Shown here one piece after another: positions 51,060-58,992 of a stretch of 64,000 nucleotides of DNA. The DNA is from Catenuloplanes atrovinosus (GTDB lineage Bacteria > Actinomycetota > Actinomycetes > Mycobacteriales > Micromonosporaceae), in contig NZ_JAVDYB010000001.1 of the NCBI RefSeq assembly GCF_031458235.1, positions 4,485,001-4,549,000 on the forward strand, read 5' to 3'. A program made the translations under genes and the position numbers. How positions within the stretch are numbered: the first letter of the stretch is position 1; each line of letters starts with the position of its first letter. The notes under the pieces are model-generated. The model had not been told where the DNA came from. It was given only the letters and a program-made list of their open reading frames with translations, and did not search any database.

Positions 51060-52195
51060 CGGCCCCTGTCACCGCCGCGCGCCGGCGCCGGGCGCTGCTG
51101 CTGGCCTGCGCCTCCTTCTCGGATCCCGCGTTCCCGCCGCTGCGTTCGCCCGAACAGGACGTGTACGCGCTGCGTGACGTGCTGGCCGGTCCCGGCGGCT
51201 CCGGCTATGAGGTCGAGACGCTGGTCAACTGCACCTCCCAGGAGGCGGAGCTGGCCATCGAACGGTTCTTCCGCACCGCACGGCCGGCGGACAGCCACCT
51301 GCTCTACTTCTCCTGTCACGGCGTACAGAGCCCGCAGGGTGATCTGTTCTTCGCGTTCACCGACACGCAGCAGGACTTCCTCGGCGCGACCGCGGTGTCG
51401 GCGTCGTGGGTGCGCGATCGCCTCCAGGCCAGCAGGTCCAAGGCCACGACGATGCTCATCGACTGCTGCTTCAGCGGGGCCTTCCTGCGCGGCATGCAGG
51501 CCAAGTCGGCGCCGGCGCCGAACGTCGGTGCGCTCATGCGGGACCTGCCCGAAGGCAGCGGGGTAGCGGTGCTGACCGCGTCCGGCGAGACGGAGTTCAG
51601 CCTGGAGGACTCGGCGAGCGGCCAGTTCCCCGTGGTCAAACCGTCCTACTTCACCGAGGCGATCGTGGCCGGCATCGCCTCGGGTGAGGCCGACGCGACC
51701 GGAGACGGGATCATCACCGTCGACGAACTCTACGACTACGTCTACGACCGGGTGGTCTCCGGGCCGTCGCCGCAACGGCCACGCAAGATGCGTTCCGGCG
51801 AGGGTGTGCTCATCGTCGCCCAGCGGCCTCCCGGCGGCTGGCCCGGCAGAGGGGCGACCTGGGCCGCTTCCCGTCCGGCGCCGCGAGGCGTCACCACACA
51901 CCCGGCGCCAGCCGTGGCGGCGCCCGCCCGATCCGGTGCGGACCAGCACGCGGGCAGCGCATGGTGGACCGCGCTGCGGGCCGCCGCCGTGTGGGCCGGG
52001 CGAGTGCTGCTCTGGCTCGGCATCGCCTGGTTCCTGCTGGGCGCGCTCATCGTCGGGTGGATCACCTGGGGTGACGGCGCCTCCCGGGACGAGGGCTCGG
52101 TGTTCTTCATCAACGCGATGTTCCTGATCCCGCTGATCACCCTGGTGTGTGTGCTGGTGTGGGACGTACGACGCTTGCTCGGCCGGCGGCGGTAG
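51056..52195 (+). CDS. Caspase-family (C14) peptidase with two C-terminal membrane helices
   Basis: 379 residues. p20-like domain at 10-~245: a strand ALLLACASF, LRSPEQDVYALRDVL, YFSCHG (His88) and LIDCCFSGAF (Cys138 of the DxCxSG motif), so the dyad is intact. A DATGDGIITVDELYDY segment at ~215-235 looks like an EF-hand-type calcium loop, seen in some metacaspases. After a Pro/Ala linker, two hydrophobic segments (AGRVLLWLGIAWFLLGALIV, NAMFLIPLITLVCVLVW) anchor it to the membrane with the catalytic domain inside. It is translationally coupled to the EACC1-like gene. Likely a cell-suicide or signalling protease (inference). Confidence 0.85.
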   Translation: MTAPVTAARRRRALLLACASFSDPAFPPLRSPEQDVYALRDVLAGPGGSGYEVETLVNCTSQEAELAIERFFRTARPADSHLLYFSCHGVQSPQGDLFFAFTDTQQDFLGATAVSASWVRDRLQASRSKATTMLIDCCFSGAFLRGMQAKSAPAPNVGALMRDLPEGSGVAVLTASGETEFSLEDSASGQFPVVKPSYFTEAIVAGIASGEADATGDGIITVDELYDYVYDRVVSGPSPQRPRKMRSGEGVLIVAQRPPGGWPGRGATWAASRPAPRGVTTHPAPAVAAPARSGADQHAGSAWWTALRAAAVWAGRVLLWLGIAWFLLGALIVGWITWGDGASRDEGSVFFINAMFLIPLITLVCVLVWDVRRLLGRRR

Positions 52196-52201
52196 CCCGT
52201 G

Positions 52202-52231
52202 GGCGGGTGCCCCGGCGGCGGGACACCCGCC
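52202..52231. terminator. Convergent terminator hairpin
   Basis: GGCGGGTG (52202-52209) and CACCCGCC (52224-52231) with a 14-base GC-rich loop lie between the caspase gene and the convergent kinase gene. Confidence 0.6.
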
Positions 52232-52234
52232 GCC

Positions 52235-53977
52235 TCAGCCGATGTACCACTTCTGCGGCACGCTCCCGTTGCAGTCCGCCAGTCGCAGCAGGGTGCCGTT
52301 GTCGTTCCTGCCGTCGGTCACCTCGACGCAGCGGTTCGCCCGGACATTGACCAGGTCACCGGAGCCGTTGAGGGAGAAGCGCTGCTTCCAGCCCCCGTCG
52401 CACGCGGCCAGGTGCAGGTTGCTGCCGGCGGCCGTGTCGTCCACCTGGAGGCACCCGCCGACCGCTTGCACCCGGCCGTCCCCGGGCAGCGTGTAGCTGG
52501 TTCCCGGCGTGCCGTCGCACTCCCAGATGTGGATCGGCAGCGTGGTGGCCGGATCGCTGCCCGGAATGCCGAGGCACTTCGACGTGCCGACGTTGACGAT
52601 GATGCGGCCGGACACCACCGGGGTGATCGACGCGGGCGAGCTGGCCGCCACCGCCCTGGTCCTCGATGCGGCCGGGCTCGCGCTGCGCGACCGCCGCGCC
52701 GACGGAGACGGTGACGGCGACGCCGACGCCACGGGGGTGGAGTTCGCGGACGGCACCGCAGGCTCCGCGGACACGACGGCCGGGACCTGCCAGGATGGCG
52801 CTATCGCCACCGGTTCGGTCTCGGCGCTGACGAACCAGCCCAGCAGGGGTACCGCCCCGGCGGCCACGACCACGAGCACCAGCACGCCCAGGGCCGTACC
52901 GATCGACGCCCAGCGGCTGAGACGCCGGACAGGCGGCCCGGTGACGGTGTGCCCGTCCGGCGTGGAACCCTTGTCCGCCGCGGCGCATCCGTCAGCCGCC
53001 GGTGCCGCGGCGCGAAGGGTGTCCTCCGTGGCGGCGAGAGCGGGCGGCGTGGCCGCCCAGGTCTGGGTGGCTCCCCGATGATCGTCGCTGTCCGTGACCG
53101 CGTCCCGTCCACTGCCGCCGGCGCCCGCCCGGGCGCCGGCGACCCCGGGCGTGGCCGCGCCGCCCAGCGCCTGACGCATGAGCGATCCAGCCTCGGCCAG
53201 GCTGATCCGCTCGGCCGGATCGCGGCGCAGCAGTCCTTCCAGCACGGGCAGCAGCGCGCCGGCATGCCGTGGTGCCGGAGGCAGCTCGGTCGCGAGGGCC
53301 GCGAGCGTCGCCATCGCCGAGGAACGGCTGTAGGGCGGACGGCCCTCCACCGCCGCGTACAGGGTGGCGCCGAGCGACCACAGGTCCGACTCCGGCCGCG
53401 CCGGGTCGCCGTGCGCCCGCTCGGGTGCCACATAGGCGGGTGAGCCCATCACTAGGCCGGCGTGGGTGAGGCCGGAGTCGCCGTGGACGGTGGCGAGCCC
53501 GAAGTCGGTGAGGACCACCCGGCCCTCGTCGGCCAGCAGGACGTTGCCCGGCTTGACGTCCCGGTGCATCACCCCGGCCCCGTGCGCGGCGGCGAGCGCG
53601 GCGAGCAGGTCGAGCCCGATCCGGGCAACCTGCGCGACAGCCATCGCGCCGTCCTCGGCCAGTGCCCGGTTCAGCGGCCGGCATCGGACGTATTCCATGA
53701 CGATCCACGGCTCTCCGCCGTCACGGAAGACGTCGAAAACCCGTACCACATTCGGATGGTCCACACGGGCGATAGCGCGAGCCTCACGGAGCATGCGTTC
53801 GCGCAGGTCCGCCTTCTCAGGCTCGGATAGCCCGGCCGGCAGAATGAGTTCTTTGAGCGCGACCTCGCGTCGCAACATCTCATCTCCGGCGAGCCAGACC
53901 CTGCCCATGGCACCCTGCCCGAGCAGGCGAAGAAGGCGATACCGGCCAGTGATGAGATCTTGGGGTCTGTTGGACAC
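52235..53977 (-). CDS. Transmembrane Ser/Thr protein kinase with extracellular ricin-type lectin
   Basis: 580 residues. PknB-like kinase at 12-~270: glycine loop LGQGAMGRVW, Lys42, HRDVKPGN with Asp140, DFG with Asp158, and GSPAYVAPERAHG. A juxtamembrane linker leads to one helix (ASIGTALGVLVLVVVAAGAV, ~355-375). Outside, a Ser/Pro-rich stalk leads to a ricin B-type trefoil (~455-580) with SKCLGIPGSDPATT, GGCLQVDDTAAGSN, NRCVEVTDG and an ending PQKWYIG (QxW type). The lectin should sense cell-wall or extracellular sugar; kinase substrates are unknown. GTG 53977 is the start. The gene converges on the caspase gene. Confidence 0.9.
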   Translation of the reverse strand: MSNRPQDLITGRYRLLRLLGQGAMGRVWLAGDEMLRREVALKELILPAGLSEPEKADLRERMLREARAIARVDHPNVVRVFDVFRDGGEPWIVMEYVRCRPLNRALAEDGAMAVAQVARIGLDLLAALAAAHGAGVMHRDVKPGNVLLADEGRVVLTDFGLATVHGDSGLTHAGLVMGSPAYVAPERAHGDPARPESDLWSLGATLYAAVEGRPPYSRSSAMATLAALATELPPAPRHAGALLPVLEGLLRRDPAERISLAEAGSLMRQALGGAATPGVAGARAGAGGSGRDAVTDSDDHRGATQTWAATPPALAATEDTLRAAAPAADGCAAADKGSTPDGHTVTGPPVRRLSRWASIGTALGVLVLVVVAAGAVPLLGWFVSAETEPVAIAPSWQVPAVVSAEPAVPSANSTPVASASPSPSPSARRSRSASPAASRTRAVAASSPASITPVVSGRIIVNVGTSKCLGIPGSDPATTLPIHIWECDGTPGTSYTLPGDGRVQAVGGCLQVDDTAAGSNLHLAACDGGWKQRFSLNGSGDLVNVRANRCVEVTDGRNDNGTLLRLADCNGSVPQKWYIG

Positions 53978-54021
53978 GGCACACGATCATACCGGTGCGC
54001 GCAACCACTGAACGAGAGATG

Positions 54022-54079
54022 ACGCATTTCTCACGCCTTTTCGGCGAGAGAGCGTGCTCCATTACGAAATGCGTGAGAA
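54022..54079. promoter_or_regulatory. Inverted repeats between the kinase and MDR genes
   Basis: Within the 371-base gap 53978-54348, ACGCATTTC (54022-54030) is repeated inverted as GAAATGCGT (54066-54074), and TTCTCACGC (54028-54036) as GCGTGAGAA (54071-54079). Overlapping inverted 9-mers in an AT-richer patch 45-100 bases upstream of the kinase start look like a regulator site. The rest of the gap holds no gene; it includes an AT-rich stretch at ~54105-54200 that may be a promoter for the MDR gene. Confidence 0.45.
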
Positions 54080-54348
54080 CTCGCGGGAGTTTTCCCTAGC
54101 GCAGATCTTTACAGCAGACGGACTGCGTTAATTCCAGGAATTCACAGAGCATCGAACCAATTACTACCGGACGGTACGGTAAACGATCGGAATAGGAAGG
54201 CTCATCGGCCGGGCCGTGAACGCGCGGGCCCGCTGAAACGTCTCCCGACGCACTGTGATCCACGGCGCGTGCCGGGATGGTCCTAGGCCTCGGCGGCGTT
54301 CCGGCGGCCGGGTCTCCCGAAGCGGCCCGGAACGCATAGGAGGAAGTC

Positions 54349-55305
54349 ATGAAAGCGGTGCGGTTCCGCCGGTATGGCGGCCCTGAGGTACTGGAGATCA
54401 CCGACGTCCCCCGGCCTCGGCCGGGGGACGGGCAGGTACTCATCGAAGTGGTGACGGCCGCGCTCAATCCGGGCGAGATCGGCATCCGGGAGGGCCTTTT
54501 CGCCACCATGTGGCCGGCCACGTTCCCGGAAGGCCAGGGCAACGACTTCTCCGGCGTCGTCGCCGAGGTGGGCGCGGGCGTGACCGGCCTGGTGGCCGGC
54601 CAGCCGGTCATCGGCTTCGCCCCGCGCGCGGCACAGGCCGAGTTCGTGGCCGCCGGCGTCTCCACCGTGGCGGTGCTTCCGTCCGGCATCGGCTGGGACG
54701 CGGCGGCCACCATCGCCGGGGTCGGCGCGACCGCGTGGGCTTCAGTCGAGGCGGTCGCCCCTCGGCCCGGCGAGACCGTGGTGGTCTCCGCCGCCGCGGG
54801 CGGCGTGGGCAGCTACGCCGCCCAGCTCGCCGCGCTGCACGGCGCACGGGTCATCGGCACGGCGAGCGAGGGCAACCACGAGTTCCTCGCCTCGCTCGGC
54901 ATCGTCCCGGTCCGCTACGGGCCCGGTCTGGAGGCACGCCTCCGGCAGGCCGCACCGGAGGGCGTACACGCGCTCATCGACACGTTCGGCGCCGGGAACG
55001 TGGACGCGGCGATCGCACTCGGCGTATCGCCGTCGCGCATCAACACCATCGCCGACGGCCGTGCGGTGCACCGCTACGGCGTGCACCACCAGGCTCAGGA
55101 GCAGGCCGACGATCCCCGGATCTGGTCGCGGCTGGCCGGGCTGATCGCCGAGGGCCGGCTGACCGTGCCGATCACCCGGGCGTACCCGCTGCACGAGGTC
55201 CGCCAGGCGTACCGCGACCTCGGAACGCGCCACGTACGTGGCAAGCGGGTGCTGCACGTGGCGCCCGCGTCACGCCGACAGCGGCTGGGCGAGACCGTCT
55301 CCTGA
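54349..55305 (+). CDS. Zinc-independent MDR oxidoreductase (quinone oxidoreductase-like)
   Basis: 318 residues. RFRRYGGPEVLEITDVPRPR start, NPGEIGIREG, GNDFSGVVAEVGAGVTG, then the nucleotide site VVVSAAAGGVGSYAAQLAAL (AxxGGVG). No structural-zinc cysteines are present, consistent with NADPH:quinone oxidoreductase/ enoyl-reductase-like members. GGAGGAAG precedes ATG 54349. Substrate unknown. Monocistronic. Confidence 0.9.
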   Translation: MKAVRFRRYGGPEVLEITDVPRPRPGDGQVLIEVVTAALNPGEIGIREGLFATMWPATFPEGQGNDFSGVVAEVGAGVTGLVAGQPVIGFAPRAAQAEFVAAGVSTVAVLPSGIGWDAAATIAGVGATAWASVEAVAPRPGETVVVSAAAGGVGSYAAQLAALHGARVIGTASEGNHEFLASLGIVPVRYGPGLEARLRQAAPEGVHALIDTFGAGNVDAAIALGVSPSRINTIADGRAVHRYGVHHQAQEQADDPRIWSRLAGLIAEGRLTVPITRAYPLHEVRQAYRDLGTRHVRGKRVLHVAPASRRQRLGETVS

Positions 55306-55384
55306 GCCGGGTGGGCCACATGAACCGCCCGCGGTGCTCGATCGTCACCTGACGACGGAACTGGCACACGGAGAGACGGGAACA

Positions 55385-56656
55385 GTGGGACCCTCGGTAA
55401 CCGAACGGAGGCCGGAACCCGACGGACGGGATCGCCGGCCATTCAATCCTCCTCGCTGGCGCGCCATCTCCGGCCGATGGCGCGCCATGAGTTCCCTCCG
55501 GCAGCGGGCCACCGCGCTCGCCGCCATGGCGCTAGCGGTCGTCATCGCGGCGATCGGGGCCTTCCAGTGGAGTGCGGCGATCGCGGAGTCCGAGAAACGG
55601 CCCAGCACGCCGCTGTCCGCCGCCGACGTCATCGCCGTCGTGGAGGCGGCACGGTCCTGTCCCACCGTCTCCGCCGCCCGGCTCGCCGCGCAGCTACAGG
55701 CCAACACCGCCCACTCCGCTCCGGACCGGGACGGGGTGGGATTGACCACGGCCGTCTGGCAACGGTGGATGCCGTGGCGCGACGCCGGTCGCGACGACCG
55801 GCGAGCCGCCATCACCGCGCTGGCGCACCACATGTGCGACCTCGTCGGTCAGGTACGGGTGGCCGGGATACCCGGGGATCGCTGGACCGCGGCGCTGGCG
55901 GCCTACCGCGCCGGCCTGACCGCGGTGAAAGCCGTCAACGGCGTGCCCGCACAGGTACGGGAGTACGTCGACCTCGTCAACCAGTACGCCGCCTGGTACG
56001 CCAAGCAGCCGACCCTGGATGGCGGCGGCGCGGCACCGAACGCCGGCACCACGCTCAACCTGGCGAAACCTGCCGTCACCAGTGCCGCACCGAAGCCCAC
56101 GCAGCCCACGGCACCGTCGCCGGCCCGCCCGGCGCCGTCGGCGTCGCGGACCACGGCCGCGCCACCACCGGCCGCACCGGCACCGAAGGCCGCTACGCCC
56201 ATGGCGAGGGCGCTACTGCCGACCGGCGTCAAACGGTTGCTGCGCGCCGGCAACTTCCCCGACCGGTACCTGCGATTCCACGACGACGAGATGATGTGGC
56301 TCGATACGATGACGTCCGGCTCGACTGCGGTGGAGCGCGCCGACGCGACCTTCACCGTGGTGCCGGGCTTCTCCGACTCCGCCTGCTACTCGTTCGCCGG
56401 ACCGGACAACCGGTACCTGCGGCACTGGGCGTACCGGGTCTACATGAGCCCGTTGGAGAACCTTGAGGTGTTCCACGGTGACATCACGTTCTGCGCCAGG
56501 CCCGGCGCGGTCGAGGGATCGCTGATGTTCGAGTCGTACAACAAGCCCGGCCACTACCTCCGGCACCGCAATTCGGAGGTGTGGATCGACCCGTACGAGG
56601 ACTCGGACCAATTCCGCACGGACAGCTCCTTCTTCGTCGTCTCGTCACTGTCCTGA
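55385..56656 (+). CDS. Secreted or membrane-anchored protein with AbfB-like carbohydrate-binding domain
   Basis: 423 residues from GTG 55385 (ATG 55487 is an alternative just before the helix). A single hydrophobic helix (ALAAMALAVVIAAIGAFQW, ~42-60) anchors or exports it. A helical domain of ~150 residues (with a CDLVGQVRVAG segment) resembles transglycosylase-like folds only vaguely; then an Ala/Pro/Thr linker. The C terminus (~285-423) has FPDRYLRFHDDEMMWLDTM, SACYSFAGPDNRYLRHW and KPGHYLRHRNSEVWIDPY, the three 'YLRH' lobes of AbfB, an arabinofuranose-binding trefoil. It probably binds cell-wall arabinan or plant polymer. No catalytic domain was recognised. Confidence 0.75.
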   Translation: MGPSVTERRPEPDGRDRRPFNPPRWRAISGRWRAMSSLRQRATALAAMALAVVIAAIGAFQWSAAIAESEKRPSTPLSAADVIAVVEAARSCPTVSAARLAAQLQANTAHSAPDRDGVGLTTAVWQRWMPWRDAGRDDRRAAITALAHHMCDLVGQVRVAGIPGDRWTAALAAYRAGLTAVKAVNGVPAQVREYVDLVNQYAAWYAKQPTLDGGGAAPNAGTTLNLAKPAVTSAAPKPTQPTAPSPARPAPSASRTTAAPPPAAPAPKAATPMARALLPTGVKRLLRAGNFPDRYLRFHDDEMMWLDTMTSGSTAVERADATFTVVPGFSDSACYSFAGPDNRYLRHWAYRVYMSPLENLEVFHGDITFCARPGAVEGSLMFESYNKPGHYLRHRNSEVWIDPYEDSDQFRTDSSFFVVSSLS

Positions 56657-56669
56657 CCCAGGCATGAAC

Positions 56670-56699
56670 GAAGGCGGCCGGTGGTGCCCGGCCGCCTTC
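56670..56699. terminator. Bidirectional hairpin terminator
   Basis: GAAGGCGGCCGG (56670-56681) and its complement CCGGCCGCCTTC (56688-56699) form a perfect 12-bp stem with a 6-base loop between the AbfB-like gene and the convergent gene at 56714. Confidence 0.8.
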
Positions 56700-56713
56700 A
56701 TCGTTCCCGGCGG

Positions 56714-57283
56714 TCAGGCCACCGGCCGATCGGTGCGCGCGCCGCCGTCCCACCGTGCCCGGCTCAGGTCCGGCCATTCCATTCCCGCCCGGCCTGCCAG
56801 CCAAGCCGCGACGCCATCGGGGCCGAGCAGGCCGTCCGCCGCCACGTCCCACTCCGCGGCCGGGCTGGCGAACGGGCTGTGCGGGGTCCGGGTCCACCTC
56901 GGCCGCTCATCACGGAACCGGCGCTTCAGCTCGCTCAATTCGTCGGCCAGCAGTCCCGCCGCCCGCGTCAGCTCGGTGGTGTCGGGCGATCGCGGGCCGT
57001 ACCCGGTGGCATCGGGGCGGCCGACGTCCGCCGGCCACGGGTCGGACGCCCGGCCCGTGGCCGGGTCCGCGATGTCACCGACGGCCTCCAGCAGCATGTG
57101 CGCGTAGGTCTCGAAGCTCGACACCAACGCCTGCCACTGCTGATCACGCGGGCCGCCGCAGATCTCCGCGAAGGTCAGCACCTCGGCCCGCAGCGCACCG
57201 ATCCGGGTGTGCAGGCGCGCCTCGCGGGGCCGATGGCGGGGGTCGCGGGTGCGCCCCGCGGGCCGTGAACCGGCGGCGCTCAC
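56714..57283 (-). CDS. Hypothetical protein coupled to the degenerate mycosin
   Basis: 189 residues, no family recognised. A helical N-terminal half (RIGALRAEVLTFAEICGGPR, LVSSFETYAHMLLEAVGDIA) and a second helix ELTRAAGLLADELSELKRRF could form a coiled coil or helical bundle. The last part is Trp/Pro-rich (PRWTRTPHSPF, GMEWPDLSRARW). No signal or membrane segment. GTG 57283 overlaps the mycosin's stop (GTGA), so they are made together; it may bind the mycosin's cytoplasmic tail. Confidence 0.6.
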   Translation of the reverse strand: MSAAGSRPAGRTRDPRHRPREARLHTRIGALRAEVLTFAEICGGPRDQQWQALVSSFETYAHMLLEAVGDIADPATGRASDPWPADVGRPDATGYGPRSPDTTELTRAAGLLADELSELKRRFRDERPRWTRTPHSPFASPAAEWDVAADGLLGPDGVAAWLAGRAGMEWPDLSRARWDGGARTDRPVA

Positions 57284-58875
57284 CGATCCTCGTCCGCAAC
57301 GCCCGCCGGCCACCGAGGCATGACGGTCTGCGCGGCGGACTCCTCCGGGCGACCGTCCACGTCGTCGTCGGCCGCAGCGGCCTCCCGCCAGCCGCGGGCG
57401 CGCAGTCGCCACAGAATGGCCGCCACCAGCGCCAACGCCAGCCCACCCAGTGCCGCCAGAGACCACAGTGCCGGATCGCCACCGAACGGAATCCCGCCCG
57501 CGTCACCGGCCAGCGGTTCCGCGACGGCCGCGGCGAGATCGATCATTCCGGCGCCGTACCGGCTGTCCTCGGCGGTCCCGGCGTCGCCGGCGGGGCCCAC
57601 GGGCGCCGCCGTCAACGTGAGTTGCCGCGCCACGTCCGCCGCGTTCATCGTCGGGAAGGCCGCCCGCACCAGCGCGGCGGCACCGGCGACGAACGCCACG
57701 GCGTATTCCGTGCCGCTGCCGACCACCGCACCGGTGCCCGCGGCGCCCACGCTGGCCACGTCGATGCCGGGTGCCACCACGTCCACCGAGCCGGGCCGGT
57801 ACTGCGCGGCGAGTTGCCCCTCGGCACCGACGCCGCCGACGCGCAGCACGCCGGCAGCCGGCGGCGACGTGGAAGCGGCGCCCGGCGCGAGCTGAGCGGT
57901 CGATGCCGGCCCGGGTGATGCCGGTTGCGCGCTCGGTCCGGCCGGCGCGGCGATGATGACCACGACGTCGTGCTCGGCCGCGTCCGCGATGGCGTCCGCC
58001 ACCACCTCGTCGGCGGGGTTCGTCACCCCGCCGAGCGCGATCACGCCCGCGCCGGCCGAGACCGCCACGGTGATGCCCGACGCCACGTCGTCTGGCGTCG
58101 CCCGATCGGCGTTGTCGACGACCCGCACCGGAAGAATCTCCGCCTCCGGCGCGACGCCGACCGCCGCGCCGTTGCCGTTGGTGCCGCCCGCGATGATCCC
58201 GGCCAGCGCCGTGCCGGAACCGGTGCAGTCGACGTTGCCGTTCGCCGCGCCGGTCACCATGTCCGCGCCGGGCGCCACCCGTCCCGCGAGCGCGGAGACC
58301 TGCGTGTCCACTCCGGAATCCACCAGCGCCACCAGGACATCCGCACCGCGGCTGCGGTCCCACGCCACCTCGGGTGCCAGGCGCACCTGTCCCCAGTTCG
58401 TCCCCGGGCGCGAGGCTGCCGCGGAGGCGGTACAGCCCTCCCGGCGCGCGGGAGCACCGGAGGTGGAAGGCGTGGGTGTGCCGCTGGCGGGTGCGATGTC
58501 GGGCGGCGGCGCGGCCGGCGGAGTAACCGGCAGCGCCCCGTACCGCACACCCGTGCCGAGCGCGTCCCACGGCAGCACGAGGTACCAGCCGGGCCGCAGC
58601 GTGCCGATGTCCGTCAGGTTGCCGCCGGCCGGCTGCGGACGGCCCTTGTTCATGTCGAATAACTCGGTGGCGCGGTTGCGGTCGCCGAGCAGCCGTTCCG
58701 CGATCGACGGCAACTGCTCCGGCTGACCGCCGTACGCGACGGCCACCACGTAGAACTTGACGAACTCCTCCGGGGACGGGGCCGCGAGGGCGGAGCGTGG
58801 TGCCCACGACACGGCTAGGAGCAGGGCCAGCGCGAGCCGCAGTGCCGCACCCCGGCCGCTGGTGCGCGGGTTCAT
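57280..58875 (-). CDS. Mycosin-like (S8) membrane protein lacking catalytic His and Ser, with LysM-like N terminus
   Basis: 531 residues. Signal peptide to ~31 (LALALLLAVSWAPRSALA), then a LysM-like module (FYVVAVAYGG ... LRPGWYLVLPWD, ~38-105), a subtilase-fold domain (~150-440) and a C-terminal helix (ALGGLALALVAAILW) with an acidic tail, as in type VII secretion mycosins. The Asp of LVALVDSGVD (186) is kept, but the His position in DCTGSGTALAG is Ser220, the Ser position in SGTEYAVAFVAG is Glu390, and the oxyanion Asn region reads IIAAPAG. It should not be a protease; a binding or scaffold role is likely. No ESX core genes are in the window. Confidence 0.8.
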   Translation of the reverse strand: MNPRTSGRGAALRLALALLLAVSWAPRSALAAPSPEEFVKFYVVAVAYGGQPEQLPSIAERLLGDRNRATELFDMNKGRPQPAGGNLTDIGTLRPGWYLVLPWDALGTGVRYGALPVTPPAAPPPDIAPASGTPTPSTSGAPARREGCTASAAASRPGTNWGQVRLAPEVAWDRSRGADVLVALVDSGVDTQVSALAGRVAPGADMVTGAANGNVDCTGSGTALAGIIAGGTNGNGAAVGVAPEAEILPVRVVDNADRATPDDVASGITVAVSAGAGVIALGGVTNPADEVVADAIADAAEHDVVVIIAAPAGPSAQPASPGPASTAQLAPGAASTSPPAAGVLRVGGVGAEGQLAAQYRPGSVDVVAPGIDVASVGAAGTGAVVGSGTEYAVAFVAGAAALVRAAFPTMNAADVARQLTLTAAPVGPAGDAGTAEDSRYGAGMIDLAAAVAEPLAGDAGGIPFGGDPALWSLAALGGLALALVAAILWRLRARGWREAAAADDDVDGRPEESAAQTVMPRWPAGVADEDR

Positions 58876-58943
58876 CGTCGGCCTACCTCTCTCTCGGTCA
58901 TGCCGCGGTGGGCGTCGAATCCCTGGGGTGACGATCGCGTGCA

Positions 58944-58978
58944 CCATTCGGTTCACGGGGCCGCCGTGAACCGAATGG
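58944..58978. promoter_or_regulatory. 15-bp perfect inverted repeat between divergent LysM-like genes
   Basis: CCATTCGGTTCACGG (58944-58958) and its exact complement (58964-58978) with a 5-base loop GGCCG stand halfway between the starts of the mycosin-like gene (58875, minus) and the LysM-like gene (~58993-59029, plus). The outer bases (GCGTGC / GCACGC) extend the symmetry after a two-base offset. An operator able to control both genes at once, or a hairpin in both leaders. Confidence 0.65.
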
Positions 58979-58992
58979 CACGCGGGATCGTC

